Source of the DNA: Bacteroidetes bacterium UBA5697 | GTDB taxonomy: Bacteria > Bacteroidota > Bacteroidia > B-17B0 > Aurantibacillaceae | Assembly (NCBI GenBank): GCA_002420145.1 | Contig: DIHL01000061.1 | Location: 1-64,000, forward strand | Direction of reading: 5' to 3' | DNA length: 64,000 nucleotides | Shown: piece after piece, positions 33,461 through 42,566 of the stretch | Numbering within the stretch: the first letter of the stretch is position 1 | Layout: each line of letters opens with the position of its first letter | Made by a program: the position numbers and the translations under genes | Notes under the pieces: model-generated | What the model was told of the DNA's origin: nothing | The model's input: only the letters and a program-made list of their open reading frames with translations | The model's database searches: none

Positions 33461-34306
33461 TTATTTTGCTAATGCGTTTAATTTTTCTGTAAAGAATACA
33501 GATTTTTGATTGGTATAAAACTTATTTTTAAACTGACCAACCCATTGAATTCCTTTAATGGCATTGGTTAAAAACACTTCATCTCCATTAGTTAATGTGT
33601 GAACGGTTAGTGTTTGCTCGAAAGTTAATATTTTGTTTTGTGCAGCAATATCCAATATTTGTTTTCTCATCACTCCATCAACGCATCCATCAGAAATAGG
33701 TGAAGTATAAAGAGTGCCATTTTTAACCACAAAAATATTTGCACTTATGGATTCAATAATATTTCCATTATCATTTACTAATAAGCAATCATCTAATTTC
33801 AGGGATGTTTTGGTAATGCCAGCCATAACATATAATAAAGCACTACCAGTTTTTAAATTAGAAATTTTATTGATTTGTTTTTTAATTTCGGCATATACGT
33901 CTACCCATAATCCTTTTTGATTTAATTGATAGCCTGTGGTTTCTAAAGCTTCCGTTTCAATTAAAAATGAAATATCATTTGTATCAGGCGTATAAAAACC
34001 ACCTTCATTTCTAAAAACAGTTAGTCTGATGCGAGCATCTTGTTTAATGTTATTTTGTTCAAGCAAATGAAGAATTAAGGACTCAATGTTGCCCGTTGTA
34101 AATTCCGCAGGTACATTCATTCTCAGCGTGGTCATGCTTAACTTAATACGCTTTACATGATCTGCTAAAAACATGATTTTTCCATTTGTATAACGAATAC
34201 TTTCAAACAAAGAATCGCCATAACGAAACGCTCTATTAGAAAAACTAATAGCAGGTTCGTACAAGCTAATGAGGTGTCCGTTGTATATGCAATATGAGTC
34301 TAGCAT
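33461..34306 (-). CDS. Class IV PLP aminotransferase/aminodeoxychorismate lyase family
   Basis: This 281-residue protein has FSNRAFRYGDSLFESIR near 22-38, the conserved family entry block, ARIRLTVFRNEGG near 91-103, the probable PLP lysine K152 in SNLKTGSALLYV, and ESISANIFVVKNGTLYTSP near 190 for phosphate binding. Members include branched-chain aminotransferase, D-amino acid aminotransferase and 4-amino-4-deoxychorismate lyase. FolP lies 17 kb away, so a folate lyase role is possible but unproven. D-alanine formation, of interest for the dlt-like module, is another option. Confidence 0.82.
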   Translation of the reverse strand: MLDSYCIYNGHLISLYEPAISFSNRAFRYGDSLFESIRYTNGKIMFLADHVKRIKLSMTTLRMNVPAEFTTGNIESLILHLLEQNNIKQDARIRLTVFRNEGGFYTPDTNDISFLIETEALETTGYQLNQKGLWVDVYAEIKKQINKISNLKTGSALLYVMAGITKTSLKLDDCLLVNDNGNIIESISANIFVVKNGTLYTSPISDGCVDGVMRKQILDIAAQNKILTFEQTLTVHTLTNGDEVFLTNAIKGIQWVGQFKNKFYTNQKSVFFTEKLNALAK

Positions 34307-34384
34307 CTAGCCTTAAAAGTAAATAAATAAGGCCTTAAAGGTGCTCAGTGTTGAAAATTGTTGAAAAGAAAAAAAGAGCTATTA

Positions 34385-35428
34385 TTAAGGTTTTCTTGCC
34401 ATTTTCAATAAACTCTCTACCCAGGATTTAGGAGAAATGGTTTTTGATAGTTTATTGGAATAATCACTCATTGCTACTAAATCAGATTCTTCAGTAGTGA
34501 TTATATTTTTTAATGCTTGTTTAATGTCATTAACGTTTTTTGATTTAAAGGTAAAACCATTTTTACCTTCATGTAAAAATTGTTCTTTTGCTCCAACTTG
34601 ATTGCTTAATAATAAAGGGAAACCAGACGCAGCAAATTCATGAACTACAACACCCCAAGGCTCAAAACGGCTAGGTAATATAAAAACGCCAGTTTGAGCG
34701 GTGTAGTTCGCTAAATCCTTTGGTTGAACAAAGCCAAAGTGTTTTATTTTTGGATGATTAATTGGTTCTATGTCACCAACACCTAAACACCATAATTCCC
34801 ATTCGTTAGATTGTTCGGTTTGAAGCTCAATAAAAGCTTGCCAAAGCTCTTTAATACCTTTAAATTCATAATAACGACCAACATACAAAAAACGTTTAGG
34901 GAAATGGTTTTGCTTTTGTGCTTTTTGAGACTGGTAAACAGATTCAAAATAGTCTAAGTCACAACTATAAAAACCTGTTTCAATGTTGTTTTCCTTAAAA
35001 CCTAAGTTTAACACGTATTGTTTTTGTATTTGACCTGGAACCCAAGCATGAGAAAAAATATTTAATAATGTAAATCGACTGATAATCATCGCGAGCCTTT
35101 GCTTAAAGTCTCCTCGCCAATGTGTATCACAAGTCATTATAGTTGGTGTTTTCTTAAAGTATGTCTTTGATATCTTTAGATAATCTTTATCAATCCATCC
35201 GCTACAAACAATTATATCAGGATTAATTGATTTTACCAATTGGCTGAGTTGTTCTAGATCGTAATCTGTTTTTGAGTAAAGCTTAATTTTTTCGTTTACA
35301 TGAAATTGAAAGGGAGCTTCTTTATTTACTGGCCAGCGAACAATATGTACTTCGCCATGTTTAGTAAGTTCATTACAACAAGCAATAACATATTCTGCAA
35401 TTTCAGTATATAAGAAAAGGAAAGTCAT
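34385..35428 (-). CDS. Glycosyltransferase family 4
   Basis: This 347-residue GT-B enzyme shows DIIVCSGWIDKDYL near 90 in the acceptor domain, RFLYVGRYYEFKGIKELW near 180 beginning the donor domain, and VFILPSRFEPWGVVVHEFAASGFPLLLS near 255-282, containing the E-x7-E donor-site glutamate pattern. It is a lone glycosyltransferase outside the two glycan clusters, on the minus strand and followed by the aminotransferase gene. Confidence 0.85.
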   Translation of the reverse strand: MTFLFLYTEIAEYVIACCNELTKHGEVHIVRWPVNKEAPFQFHVNEKIKLYSKTDYDLEQLSQLVKSINPDIIVCSGWIDKDYLKISKTYFKKTPTIMTCDTHWRGDFKQRLAMIISRFTLLNIFSHAWVPGQIQKQYVLNLGFKENNIETGFYSCDLDYFESVYQSQKAQKQNHFPKRFLYVGRYYEFKGIKELWQAFIELQTEQSNEWELWCLGVGDIEPINHPKIKHFGFVQPKDLANYTAQTGVFILPSRFEPWGVVVHEFAASGFPLLLSNQVGAKEQFLHEGKNGFTFKSKNVNDIKQALKNIITTEESDLVAMSDYSNKLSKTISPKSWVESLLKMARKP

Positions 35429-35451
35429 TTGTTTGACTAATGTACTAAATA

Positions 35452-35487
35452 AAAAAATCCATCAACCAAAAGGAAGATGGATTTTTA
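35452..35487 (-). terminator. Terminator after rpmE
   Basis: AAATCCATC and GATGGATTT arms enclose a 12-base loop with T-runs on either side, about 20 bases after the L31 stop on the minus strand. The structure is nearly symmetric and could work in both directions. Confidence 0.7.
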
Positions 35488-35504
35488 ATATTTAATTCAA
35501 AAAA

Positions 35505-35756
35505 TTAAGCTTTTTTAGAGTAACGAGTTTTGAATTTATCGATACGACCTGCAGTATCCACTAATACTTGTTTACCAGTATAGAATGGGTGAGAAGTCAT
35601 TGAAATATCTAATTTTACTAAAGGGTACTCATTTCCATCTTCGTGAACGATAGTATCTTTAGTATCTGCACAAGATTTAGTTAAAAAAGTGTAACCATTA
35701 GACATGTCTTTAAACACAACTAATCTATAATTTTCTGGGTGAATTTCTGCTTTCAT
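35505..35756 (-). CDS. rpmE2: 50S ribosomal protein L31 type B
   Basis: These 83 residues match the zinc-independent L31 type B: MKAEIHPENYRLVVF, the ISMTSHPFYTGKQVLVDTAGR block, and the C-terminal KFKTRYSKK. The four Cys of the zinc form are absent apart from a single C29. It is a single-gene transcription unit with its own consensus promoter and terminator. As the usual L31 of this phylum, it is not by itself a sign of zinc stress. Confidence 0.95.
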   Translation of the reverse strand: MKAEIHPENYRLVVFKDMSNGYTFLTKSCADTKDTIVHEDGNEYPLVKLDISMTSHPFYTGKQVLVDTAGRIDKFKTRYSKKA

Positions 35757-35794
35757 GTTATATTCTAATTATTTATTTCAAAAAATTTGGAACG

Positions 35795-35823
35795 CAAAGA
35801 TAGTAATTTTCTTGAAACTACAA
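35795..35823 (-). promoter_or_regulatory. Consensus promoter of rpmE
   Basis: On the minus strand TTG (35823-35821), an 18-base spacer and TATCTTTG (35802-35795) fit the Bacteroidota consensus exactly. The -7 box ends 38 bases before the L31 start. Confidence 0.8.
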
Positions 35824-35887
35824 GTAATTTTATCAAAAATATAATATAATTTCTTCTTTATCGTTATTAAAAGTATAAATTTGCTTT

Positions 35888-37369
35888 ATGATACGGTTTT
35901 TGTCTTTTTTAGTTGTAACTGTTTGTTTTTCAGTTAGTTTTATGTCTTGTAAAAAAGATAAACTGCTAACCGACCCATCTGCTACTGTTGCATTTTCTCA
36001 GGATTCTATTTTATTTGATACCGTTTTCACAACAATAGGGTCGGCCACCCGAAATATTAGAGTTATTAATAACAATAGTCAAAAAATTAATATTTCATCC
36101 ATTCGCTTAGAACAAGGAGCGTCTTCTAGCTTCTTTATGAATGTGGATGGTGTCCCAGGAAAAGAAGTAACAGATGTAGAAATTTTAGCACATGACAGTA
36201 TTTATATTTTTGTTCAGGTTTTTGTAGATGCAACAAGCCCTTTAAGTCCTTTTATTATTCAAGATAGAATTTTGTTTGATTTAAATGGAAATCAACAGAG
36301 TGTTAAGTTGGAGGCATGGGGACAAAATGCTCATTATCATTTCCCTGATAGAGCTATACAATACAAAAATGGGTACTTACCTTATTCAACTCTTTCTAAC
36401 GATACAACTTCGGGTATTACTCTCACTTGGGGAGGAGGATCAGGTGCGTCTGATAACAAACCACATGTCATTTATGGTTGGTTAGTTGTCGATTCGCATC
36501 AGAAATTAGTGATTAATCCTGGAGTAAAGGTGTATTTTCATCAAAATGCAGGATTATGGGTTTATAAAAATGGCACCTTGCAAGTTAATGGAACATTAGG
36601 GAATGAAGTTGTTTTTCAGGGAGATAGAAGAGAAGCGGAATATTCAGATATGCCAGGCCAGTGGGATAGAATTTGGATAAATGAAGGGCATACCGATAAT
36701 TATATTAATTATGCTATTATTAAAAATAGTTTCATTGGAGTTCAAGCAAGTATATTATCAGATGCTAGTCAACCAAGAAAATTAAAACTAACGAATACGA
36801 TTATAAAAAACTGTTCAAAATGGGGTTTATATACTCAGTATTTTGATGTTTGGGCTGCTAATAATGTGATTGTAAATTGTAAAGAATATTGTGCAGCCAT
36901 GAGTTTGGGAGGGAATTATACGTTTTTACATAATACCTTTGCTAATTATTATTCACAAGATGGAGGAAGAGGCGGGCAACCTTGTGTGCACATTGATAAT
37001 TATGATGGAACAGTTATTTGGCCAATCGATAGTATGTATTTTGCAAACTGTATTATTGAAGGAAGCCAAGGCAATGAATTTGAGCAGGATATAAAATTTT
37101 ATAATGCGGCTCAAAAATGTAAAATTAGTAATTGCTTGATTCGTAATTCAACTATTACAAATACATTGATTACAACATCTGTAAATATTTATAATGGCAA
37201 TCCTGCATTTAATGATCCTGCTACTTATAATTTTGGAATTAAACCAGCATCTGCTGCTAAAGGTATTGGAGATGGAAGTATAATTACTACTTATCCATCT
37301 TTAACTCAAGATATAAAAGGTAATTTCAGGACTCTACCTTTAGATGCAGGAGCTTATAATAATCAGTAA
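35888..37369 (+). CDS. Beta-helix lipoprotein of unknown function
   Basis: This 493-residue protein has a lipoprotein signal with cleavage before C21 (SVSFMS-C-KKDK). An N-terminal Ig-like domain (ISSIRLEQGASSSFFMNV) is followed from about 200 by right-handed beta-helix repeats (GVKVYFHQNAGLWVYKNG, TNTIIKNCSKWGLYTQ, NNVIVNCKEY). Similar lipoproteins are surface or periplasmic in this phylum; some bind or cut polysaccharide, but I see no catalytic triad. TAAATTTG at 35876-35883 resembles a -7 box but is only four bases from the ATG, so the real promoter may be elsewhere. It is convergent with the SpoIIE-type gene. Confidence 0.72.
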   Translation: MIRFLSFLVVTVCFSVSFMSCKKDKLLTDPSATVAFSQDSILFDTVFTTIGSATRNIRVINNNSQKINISSIRLEQGASSSFFMNVDGVPGKEVTDVEILAHDSIYIFVQVFVDATSPLSPFIIQDRILFDLNGNQQSVKLEAWGQNAHYHFPDRAIQYKNGYLPYSTLSNDTTSGITLTWGGGSGASDNKPHVIYGWLVVDSHQKLVINPGVKVYFHQNAGLWVYKNGTLQVNGTLGNEVVFQGDRREAEYSDMPGQWDRIWINEGHTDNYINYAIIKNSFIGVQASILSDASQPRKLKLTNTIIKNCSKWGLYTQYFDVWAANNVIVNCKEYCAAMSLGGNYTFLHNTFANYYSQDGGRGGQPCVHIDNYDGTVIWPIDSMYFANCIIEGSQGNEFEQDIKFYNAAQKCKISNCLIRNSTITNTLITTSVNIYNGNPAFNDPATYNFGIKPASAAKGIGDGSIITTYPSLTQDIKGNFRTLPLDAGAYNNQ

Positions 37370-39637
37370 TTATACTTTAAGGATAAATATTAAAACATCG
37401 TCTGTTTGCTCGTAAATTCCTTTCCAACTATTATAATTGTCTTCAACTACTTGTTTGAGTTCTTTTGGAGATTTACTGTGATGTTGAGTAAGTAGATTTC
37501 TGAAGGCTTTAGATGTAAATTTTTTTTCTTTTTCGCCGCCAAATTGGTCTGCATATCCATCAGTTGATAAAACAATAGTGTCACCTTTTTGGAGTTGAAT
37601 TTTATGCAAATCGTATTCTTGAATTAATGGAACTTGACCACCAACTGACATCTTGGTGGCTTTATATTCTTTTAATTCACCATTTGAATGAATAATATAT
37701 AGAGGACGATTAGCACCAGCATATAATAGTTCATTGGATTGATAATTAATAGTACAAAAAGCAATGTCCATTCCATCATTAGTTAATGAGGCACTATCTT
37801 GTCGAAGAGTCAATTTTACTAAACGATTTAATTCAGTTAACACTTCGTTTGGAGAGTAAATTTTCTTGACATTAAAAATTTCGTTTAACAACATGCTTCC
37901 AATCATACTGGTAATTGCTCCCGGAACACCATGACCTGTGCAATCTCCAACAGCAAATAACGAAAAACTTTGCCCCGCACATTCTGGCCCATCACTAAAA
38001 TTCTCCACTGGAGAATTTGTTGACGTGATAGCCTCAGCCCAGTAAAAGTCGCCACTAACAACATCTTTTGGTTTAAAAAATAAATCATAATCTTTAAAAA
38101 ATGTATCTAGCTCTTCTTTTTTTGGAATACTTGCGGTTTGGATACGTAATGCGTAATTGATACTGTCGCTAATCTCATGATTTTTTTCTTCTACTAATTT
38201 TTTCTGGCGTTCAATTTCTAGTTTTTGTTTATGTAAAATAGTATTTGCTTTTTGTTTAGCTCTATAGTTTTTAATGGTAATGACAAGCATTAAGCTGATG
38301 ACGGCTAAGCCAATAAGTAATAGGTTTCGTTGTTTGCGTTCTTGTTCTAGTTCAGCTTTACTGATAAGTTCTTTTGCTCTGTTTTCGGCTTCAATTTTCT
38401 TTTGTGTTTGCTCGAACTCATAATTTAATTTTAGCTCTGTTTGTTTTTTTGCTTCATTAACATTAAAAGAAGAATCGCTCCAAGCTTTGTATAAGGTGTA
38501 AGATTGCAGGGCTTCATGATATTTTTTTTGACGTACGTAAACATCTGACATACGTTTATAGTATTGCATAATTGTTTCTCGAAAAACTTTTTTCGTAATA
38601 TATTTTAAGCCTATATTAAAATAGTGGATTGATTCATCTAGTTTATTCTGCTTTTCAGCTAACATGCCCATTGATGAGAAAAGTGTATTTAAACGAACAG
38701 AGTCTTTAAAATTTATAGCTAATTCAATCGCTTTTAAATAATTTTTTTCAGCATTCACAAAATCATTTTCCTCATAACTAAAGCCACCAATATTGGCATA
38801 ATCCATAATTAAGCCTTCTTGATCATTTCTTTTTTCATGGATTTTTAAGGTTGCCATTAAGTACTTTTTAGCACTATCAATTTGTCGTTCTCTGTGAAAT
38901 AATTTGCCCAATTTATAGTAGCAAATCGCTTTATCATTTTCGTCTTTATCTGTTTCGTTAATTATTAATGCTTTCCTGTAACATTCAAAAGCTTTTTTAT
39001 TATCCTTCGTTCTTTCGTATATTGAACCTAAATTGATGTTAATAGTGAACCTAGATCTAGAGTCGTTAATGTCTTCCGAAATTTTGATCGCCTCTAATAA
39101 ATATTTTAAGGCGTTAGTTATATCTTCAGTTTTTTTACAATTAATACCTAAATGTAAATAAGCCGAAAGGATTTCTTTTTTATCCTTTATAGTTGAACTT
39201 ATTTTTAGTGCTTTTTGATAATACTTGTCTGCCTTATCAGATTGGTTTAATTGTTCATAGATTGTTCCATAAACATTATAAGCATTGGCAACATCGCTCA
39301 GATTGTTGTATTTTTTTGCAATATCATAGGCTTTGTTGGCCAATATCAAGGCCGAATCTAAATTTTTCTTTTTTCGAAATAACTGAGCTTTATAAGCTAG
39401 ACCTTTGTATGAAAATTCATCATTGCCTTTGTGTGAAGCAATAGAAATGGATTGATTATTAAATAATACAGCAGAATCTATATTGATGTCCAGATAGGCT
39501 TTTGTTAATGCATTTAAAACATTAATTTTCTGGGTATCTGCCAGAGCAGTCTTTAATTTAAGAAACAATTCCTTCGTGTTTTGCTTTTGACAAAACCCAC
39601 TTATGCTTATGAGAATAAATAATATAACTATTCTCAT
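37370..39637 (-). CDS. TPR sensor with SpoIIE-type PP2C phosphatase domain
   Basis: This 755-residue protein has an N-terminal signal helix, then about ten TPR units (NVYGTIYEQLNQSDKADKYYQKAL is typical) to about 390. A helical stretch, one transmembrane helix near 432-450 (LLLIGLAVISLMLVITI) and a short coiled coil follow, then a SpoIIE/PP2C domain from about 510: VSGDFYW, FAVGDCTGHGVPGA with metal Asp, LLYAGANRPLYI and VLSTDGYADQFGG. Periplasmic TPRs would sense a ligand and the cytoplasmic phosphatase would act on a phospho-STAS protein. The STAS gene at 22819 is a candidate target. Confidence 0.87.
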   Translation of the reverse strand: MRIVILFILISISGFCQKQNTKELFLKLKTALADTQKINVLNALTKAYLDINIDSAVLFNNQSISIASHKGNDEFSYKGLAYKAQLFRKKKNLDSALILANKAYDIAKKYNNLSDVANAYNVYGTIYEQLNQSDKADKYYQKALKISSTIKDKKEILSAYLHLGINCKKTEDITNALKYLLEAIKISEDINDSRSRFTININLGSIYERTKDNKKAFECYRKALIINETDKDENDKAICYYKLGKLFHRERQIDSAKKYLMATLKIHEKRNDQEGLIMDYANIGGFSYEENDFVNAEKNYLKAIELAINFKDSVRLNTLFSSMGMLAEKQNKLDESIHYFNIGLKYITKKVFRETIMQYYKRMSDVYVRQKKYHEALQSYTLYKAWSDSSFNVNEAKKQTELKLNYEFEQTQKKIEAENRAKELISKAELEQERKQRNLLLIGLAVISLMLVITIKNYRAKQKANTILHKQKLEIERQKKLVEEKNHEISDSINYALRIQTASIPKKEELDTFFKDYDLFFKPKDVVSGDFYWAEAITSTNSPVENFSDGPECAGQSFSLFAVGDCTGHGVPGAITSMIGSMLLNEIFNVKKIYSPNEVLTELNRLVKLTLRQDSASLTNDGMDIAFCTINYQSNELLYAGANRPLYIIHSNGELKEYKATKMSVGGQVPLIQEYDLHKIQLQKGDTIVLSTDGYADQFGGEKEKKFTSKAFRNLLTQHHSKSPKELKQVVEDNYNSWKGIYEQTDDVLIFILKV

Positions 39638-39721
39638 TATGACAAGACTAAAAAATTGATTTTAAAAGACATACGCTAATTATCTAAAAATAGCAATTAA
39701 CTTAAATTTAAGCAAATAAAA

Positions 39722-41512
39722 TTACATTCTCTCAGGAACATCAATGCCTAAGCACAACATGCCGTTTTTAATAATGTTAGCAGTCGTATCAATTAACTTA
39801 ATTCTAAATTCTTTAATGGTGTTGTTTTCTTCTTTTAAAACGGGGCACTCATTATAGAATTGATTAAATAATTTAGTTAACTCATAAATATAATTGGCTA
39901 CAACTGCTGGATTATAAGTATTTGCCGACTCGGTTAAAATAATGGGGAATTCGTATTGTAACTTAATTAATTCTTTTTCTTTTTCATGAAGAGTAATTGC
40001 TTCAGAAATAGAAATTGTTTGAGTATTTCCTTCAAATTTTCTTAAAATAGATTTAATACGAGCATGTGTATATTGGATAAAAGGACCAGTATGTCCATTA
40101 AAATCAATACTTTCCTTAGGATCAAACAACATTTTCTTTTTAGGGTCTACTTTTAAAATAAAATATTTTAAAGCACCCATCCCAATCGTTTGATATAATT
40201 TTTCTAGTTCCTCTTGAGTAAAACCTTCTACTTTACCTAATTCTTCGGTAGTTTCTTTAGCAGTAGCAACCATGCCATCCATTAAATCATCAGCATCTAC
40301 TACTGTTCCTTCACGGCTTTTCATTTTACCTTCAGGTAATTCTACCATTCCATAACTTAAATGATAACATTCTTTAGCCCAATCGTAACCTAGTTTTTCA
40401 AGGATTTTAAATAATACTTTAAAGTGGTAATCTTGCTCATTACCAACGGTGTAAATCATTTGGCTAATCGCAGGAAACTCTTTAAAACGCTCAATAGCAG
40501 TGCCCATATCTTGTGTGATATAAACCGAAGTGCCATCGCTACGCAGTACTATTTTTTCATCTAATTTATCTTCTGTTAAATCAATAGCAATACTTCCGTT
40601 TTCTTTTTTGTAGAAAACACCTTTTGCTAATCCTTCTTGTACAACTTCTTTTCCTAATAAATAGGTGTTGCTTTCATAATACATTTTATCAAAATCAACA
40701 CCTAGTTTTTTGTAAGAAATAGCAAAACCATCATACACCCAACTATTCATCATCTTCCATAATTCAATAGTTTCTTTGTCGCTAGCCTCCCATTTTAAAA
40801 GCATTTCCTGAGTTTGCAACATAATAGGGGCCTGCTTTTCAGCCTCTTCTTTGGTTGCGCCTCCATCTATTAATGTTTGTATTTCTTTTTTGTAAGCCTT
40901 ATCAAAAATCACATAATATTTACCAACTAAGTGGTCACCTTTCATTCCACTTGATTGAGGAGTTTCACCATTTCCAAAGAGTTTCCAGGCAATCATACTT
41001 TTACAAATATGAATTCCACGGTCGTTTACTAAGTTTACTTTAATCACATCATGACCTTGAGTTTTCATAATGGTAGCAACTGAGTAACCTAATAAATTAT
41101 TACGTACATGCCCTAGGTGCAAAGGTTTATTGGTATTAGGAGAAGAATACTCCAACATAATTTGTTTGCCGCTACTGTTGGTCGGTTTAATTCCGTGATT
41201 ATCAGTTGTTGTAATAGTTTTAAATTCATTAACCCAAAAATCATTTGATAAAGAGAAGTTTAAAAAACCTTTAACGACGTTAAATTTTGTGATAGAAGGG
41301 TTAGCTTTTATTAATTGTTCACCAATTAATTCGCCTGTTTTTTCGGGACTTGCTTTAGCAGCTTTAATATATGGAAAAGTAACTAATGTGTAGTCGCCTT
41401 CAAATTCTTTTTTTGTTTTTTGAAGAATAATATCGTTAGGATTGGTTGTTAAACCAAACAATTCGTTAACGATAGGAGATATACTCGAAGATAAAAAATG
41501 TTCAATATTCAT
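39722..41512 (-). CDS. argS: Arginyl-tRNA synthetase
   Basis: Start taken at ATG 41512 (MNIEHFLSSSISPIV), giving 596 residues; the frame is open to 41530, but those six codons cover the -7 box of its own promoter. The class I HIGH motif appears as HLGH in NKPLHLGHVRNN, and the KMSKS-equivalent region as GKMKSREGTVV. The C-terminal anticodon-binding domain ends with the typical GMLCLGIDVPERM. It charges tRNA-Arg in the cytoplasm and stands alone on the minus strand. Confidence 0.96.
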   Translation of the reverse strand: MNIEHFLSSSISPIVNELFGLTTNPNDIILQKTKKEFEGDYTLVTFPYIKAAKASPEKTGELIGEQLIKANPSITKFNVVKGFLNFSLSNDFWVNEFKTITTTDNHGIKPTNSSGKQIMLEYSSPNTNKPLHLGHVRNNLLGYSVATIMKTQGHDVIKVNLVNDRGIHICKSMIAWKLFGNGETPQSSGMKGDHLVGKYYVIFDKAYKKEIQTLIDGGATKEEAEKQAPIMLQTQEMLLKWEASDKETIELWKMMNSWVYDGFAISYKKLGVDFDKMYYESNTYLLGKEVVQEGLAKGVFYKKENGSIAIDLTEDKLDEKIVLRSDGTSVYITQDMGTAIERFKEFPAISQMIYTVGNEQDYHFKVLFKILEKLGYDWAKECYHLSYGMVELPEGKMKSREGTVVDADDLMDGMVATAKETTEELGKVEGFTQEELEKLYQTIGMGALKYFILKVDPKKKMLFDPKESIDFNGHTGPFIQYTHARIKSILRKFEGNTQTISISEAITLHEKEKELIKLQYEFPIILTESANTYNPAVVANYIYELTKLFNQFYNECPVLKEENNTIKEFRIKLIDTTANIIKNGMLCLGIDVPERM

Positions 41513-41519
41513 AATGGCG

Positions 41520-41527
41520 CAAAAGTA
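41520..41527 (-). promoter_or_regulatory. -7 element of argS promoter
   Basis: TACTTTTG on the minus strand is a full match to TAnnTTTG, seven bases before ATG 41512. The -33 region lacks a clear TTG. Its place inside the longer open frame supports the shorter ArgRS. Confidence 0.55.
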
Positions 41528-41585
41528 CATAAATTTTGTGGTATGATTTAACTATTTGGAAACTGAATATTTATGGTAATTTTAG

Positions 41586-41593
41586 TATATTCG
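41586..41593 (+). promoter_or_regulatory. Candidate -7 element before the epimerase operon
   Basis: TATATTCG fits TAnnTTTG with one mismatch and ends 22 bases before the ATG at 41616. No matching TTG lies at the proper distance. Confidence 0.35.
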
Positions 41594-41615
41594 CTATGGA
41601 TTTTTAGACGTTTTT

Positions 41616-42563
41616 ATGAGAAAAATTTTAGTAACCGGAGGTGCCGGAAATGTTGGAGGAGCTTTAGTAGAAAAATTAGTTCAGGATAAAACAAATTTTG
41701 TGGTAGTAGTAGATGATTTGTCTACTGGTTTTTTATCAAAATTACCATCATCAGAACACGAAAACTGGAAATTTATAAAAGCGGATGTGAATGATTATCG
41801 TGAAATTTCAGCTATTATGTTAGCTTATAATTTTCATTATGTGTATCATTTTGCTGCTGTAGTAGGGGTTTTAAGAACTCAAGAAAATCCAGTAAAAGTA
41901 TTGAATGATATTTCTGGTATTAAACATATTTTAAATTTATCAAAAAACTCATCTGTTAAACACGTGTTCTTCTCTTCATCTTCTGAGGTTTATGGAGAGC
42001 CTGTTGAATTGCCTCAACACGAACATCGCACGCCATTAAATTCACGCGTGCCTTATGCGGTTGTGAAAAATGTAGGAGAGAGTTTCTTAAAAAGCTACCA
42101 ACAAGAATTTGGCTTACCGTATACTATTTTCCGCTTTTTTAATACCTACGGGCCAAATCAAAGTACTGATTTTGTAGTATCTCGTTTTTTAGCATTGGCT
42201 CTCAAGGGAGAAGATATTACTATTTACGGAGATGGTTCTCAAACACGTACGTTTACATATATCGATGATAATATTGATACGATTGTAACGATCATGAATA
42301 AAAAGTTATTGGAAAATGATGTGATCAATATTGGTAGTGATAAATTAATGACAGTATTAGATTTAGCTAAATTGGTTATTAAACTCACTAATAGTAAATC
42401 ACAAATAGTGCATTTGCCACCTTTAAAAGAAGGAGATATGACGCGTCGTCAGCCTGATAATACAAAGATGAAAGAGATATTAGGAAGAGATTTAATTTCG
42501 GTAGAGGATGGTATTAAACGCATGATGACAAGTCAAAAATACTTACAATCTATTGGATTATAA
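41616..42563 (+). CDS. NAD-dependent sugar epimerase/dehydratase (extended SDR)
   Basis: This 315-residue Rossmann enzyme has ILVTGGAGNVGGALVE at 4-19 (G-x-x-G-x-x-G for NAD), VVDDLSTGF near 34, HFAAVVGV near 80, and the catalytic pair Y-x3-K in VPYAVVKN near 147. FRFFNTYGPNQ and GDGSQTRTFTYIDD are standard for GalE/RfbB-type enzymes. It makes or interconverts NDP-sugars. The asparagine synthetase gene starts three bases after its stop, and a glycosyltransferase follows, so it probably supports a third glycan activity. Confidence 0.85.
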   Translation: MRKILVTGGAGNVGGALVEKLVQDKTNFVVVVDDLSTGFLSKLPSSEHENWKFIKADVNDYREISAIMLAYNFHYVYHFAAVVGVLRTQENPVKVLNDISGIKHILNLSKNSSVKHVFFSSSSEVYGEPVELPQHEHRTPLNSRVPYAVVKNVGESFLKSYQQEFGLPYTIFRFFNTYGPNQSTDFVVSRFLALALKGEDITIYGDGSQTRTFTYIDDNIDTIVTIMNKKLLENDVINIGSDKLMTVLDLAKLVIKLTNSKSQIVHLPPLKEGDMTRRQPDNTKMKEILGRDLISVEDGIKRMMTSQKYLQSIGL

Positions 42564-42566
42564 GCT

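Noticed and set aside
35876..35883. TAAATTTG as promoter of the beta-helix lipoprotein
   Set aside because: It is only four bases from the ATG, which would put the transcript start at or after the start codon, and no TTG lies upstream at the right distance.
41513..41530. Upstream start of ArgRS
   Set aside because: It lies over the -7 promoter box; MNIEHFL is the usual beginning.
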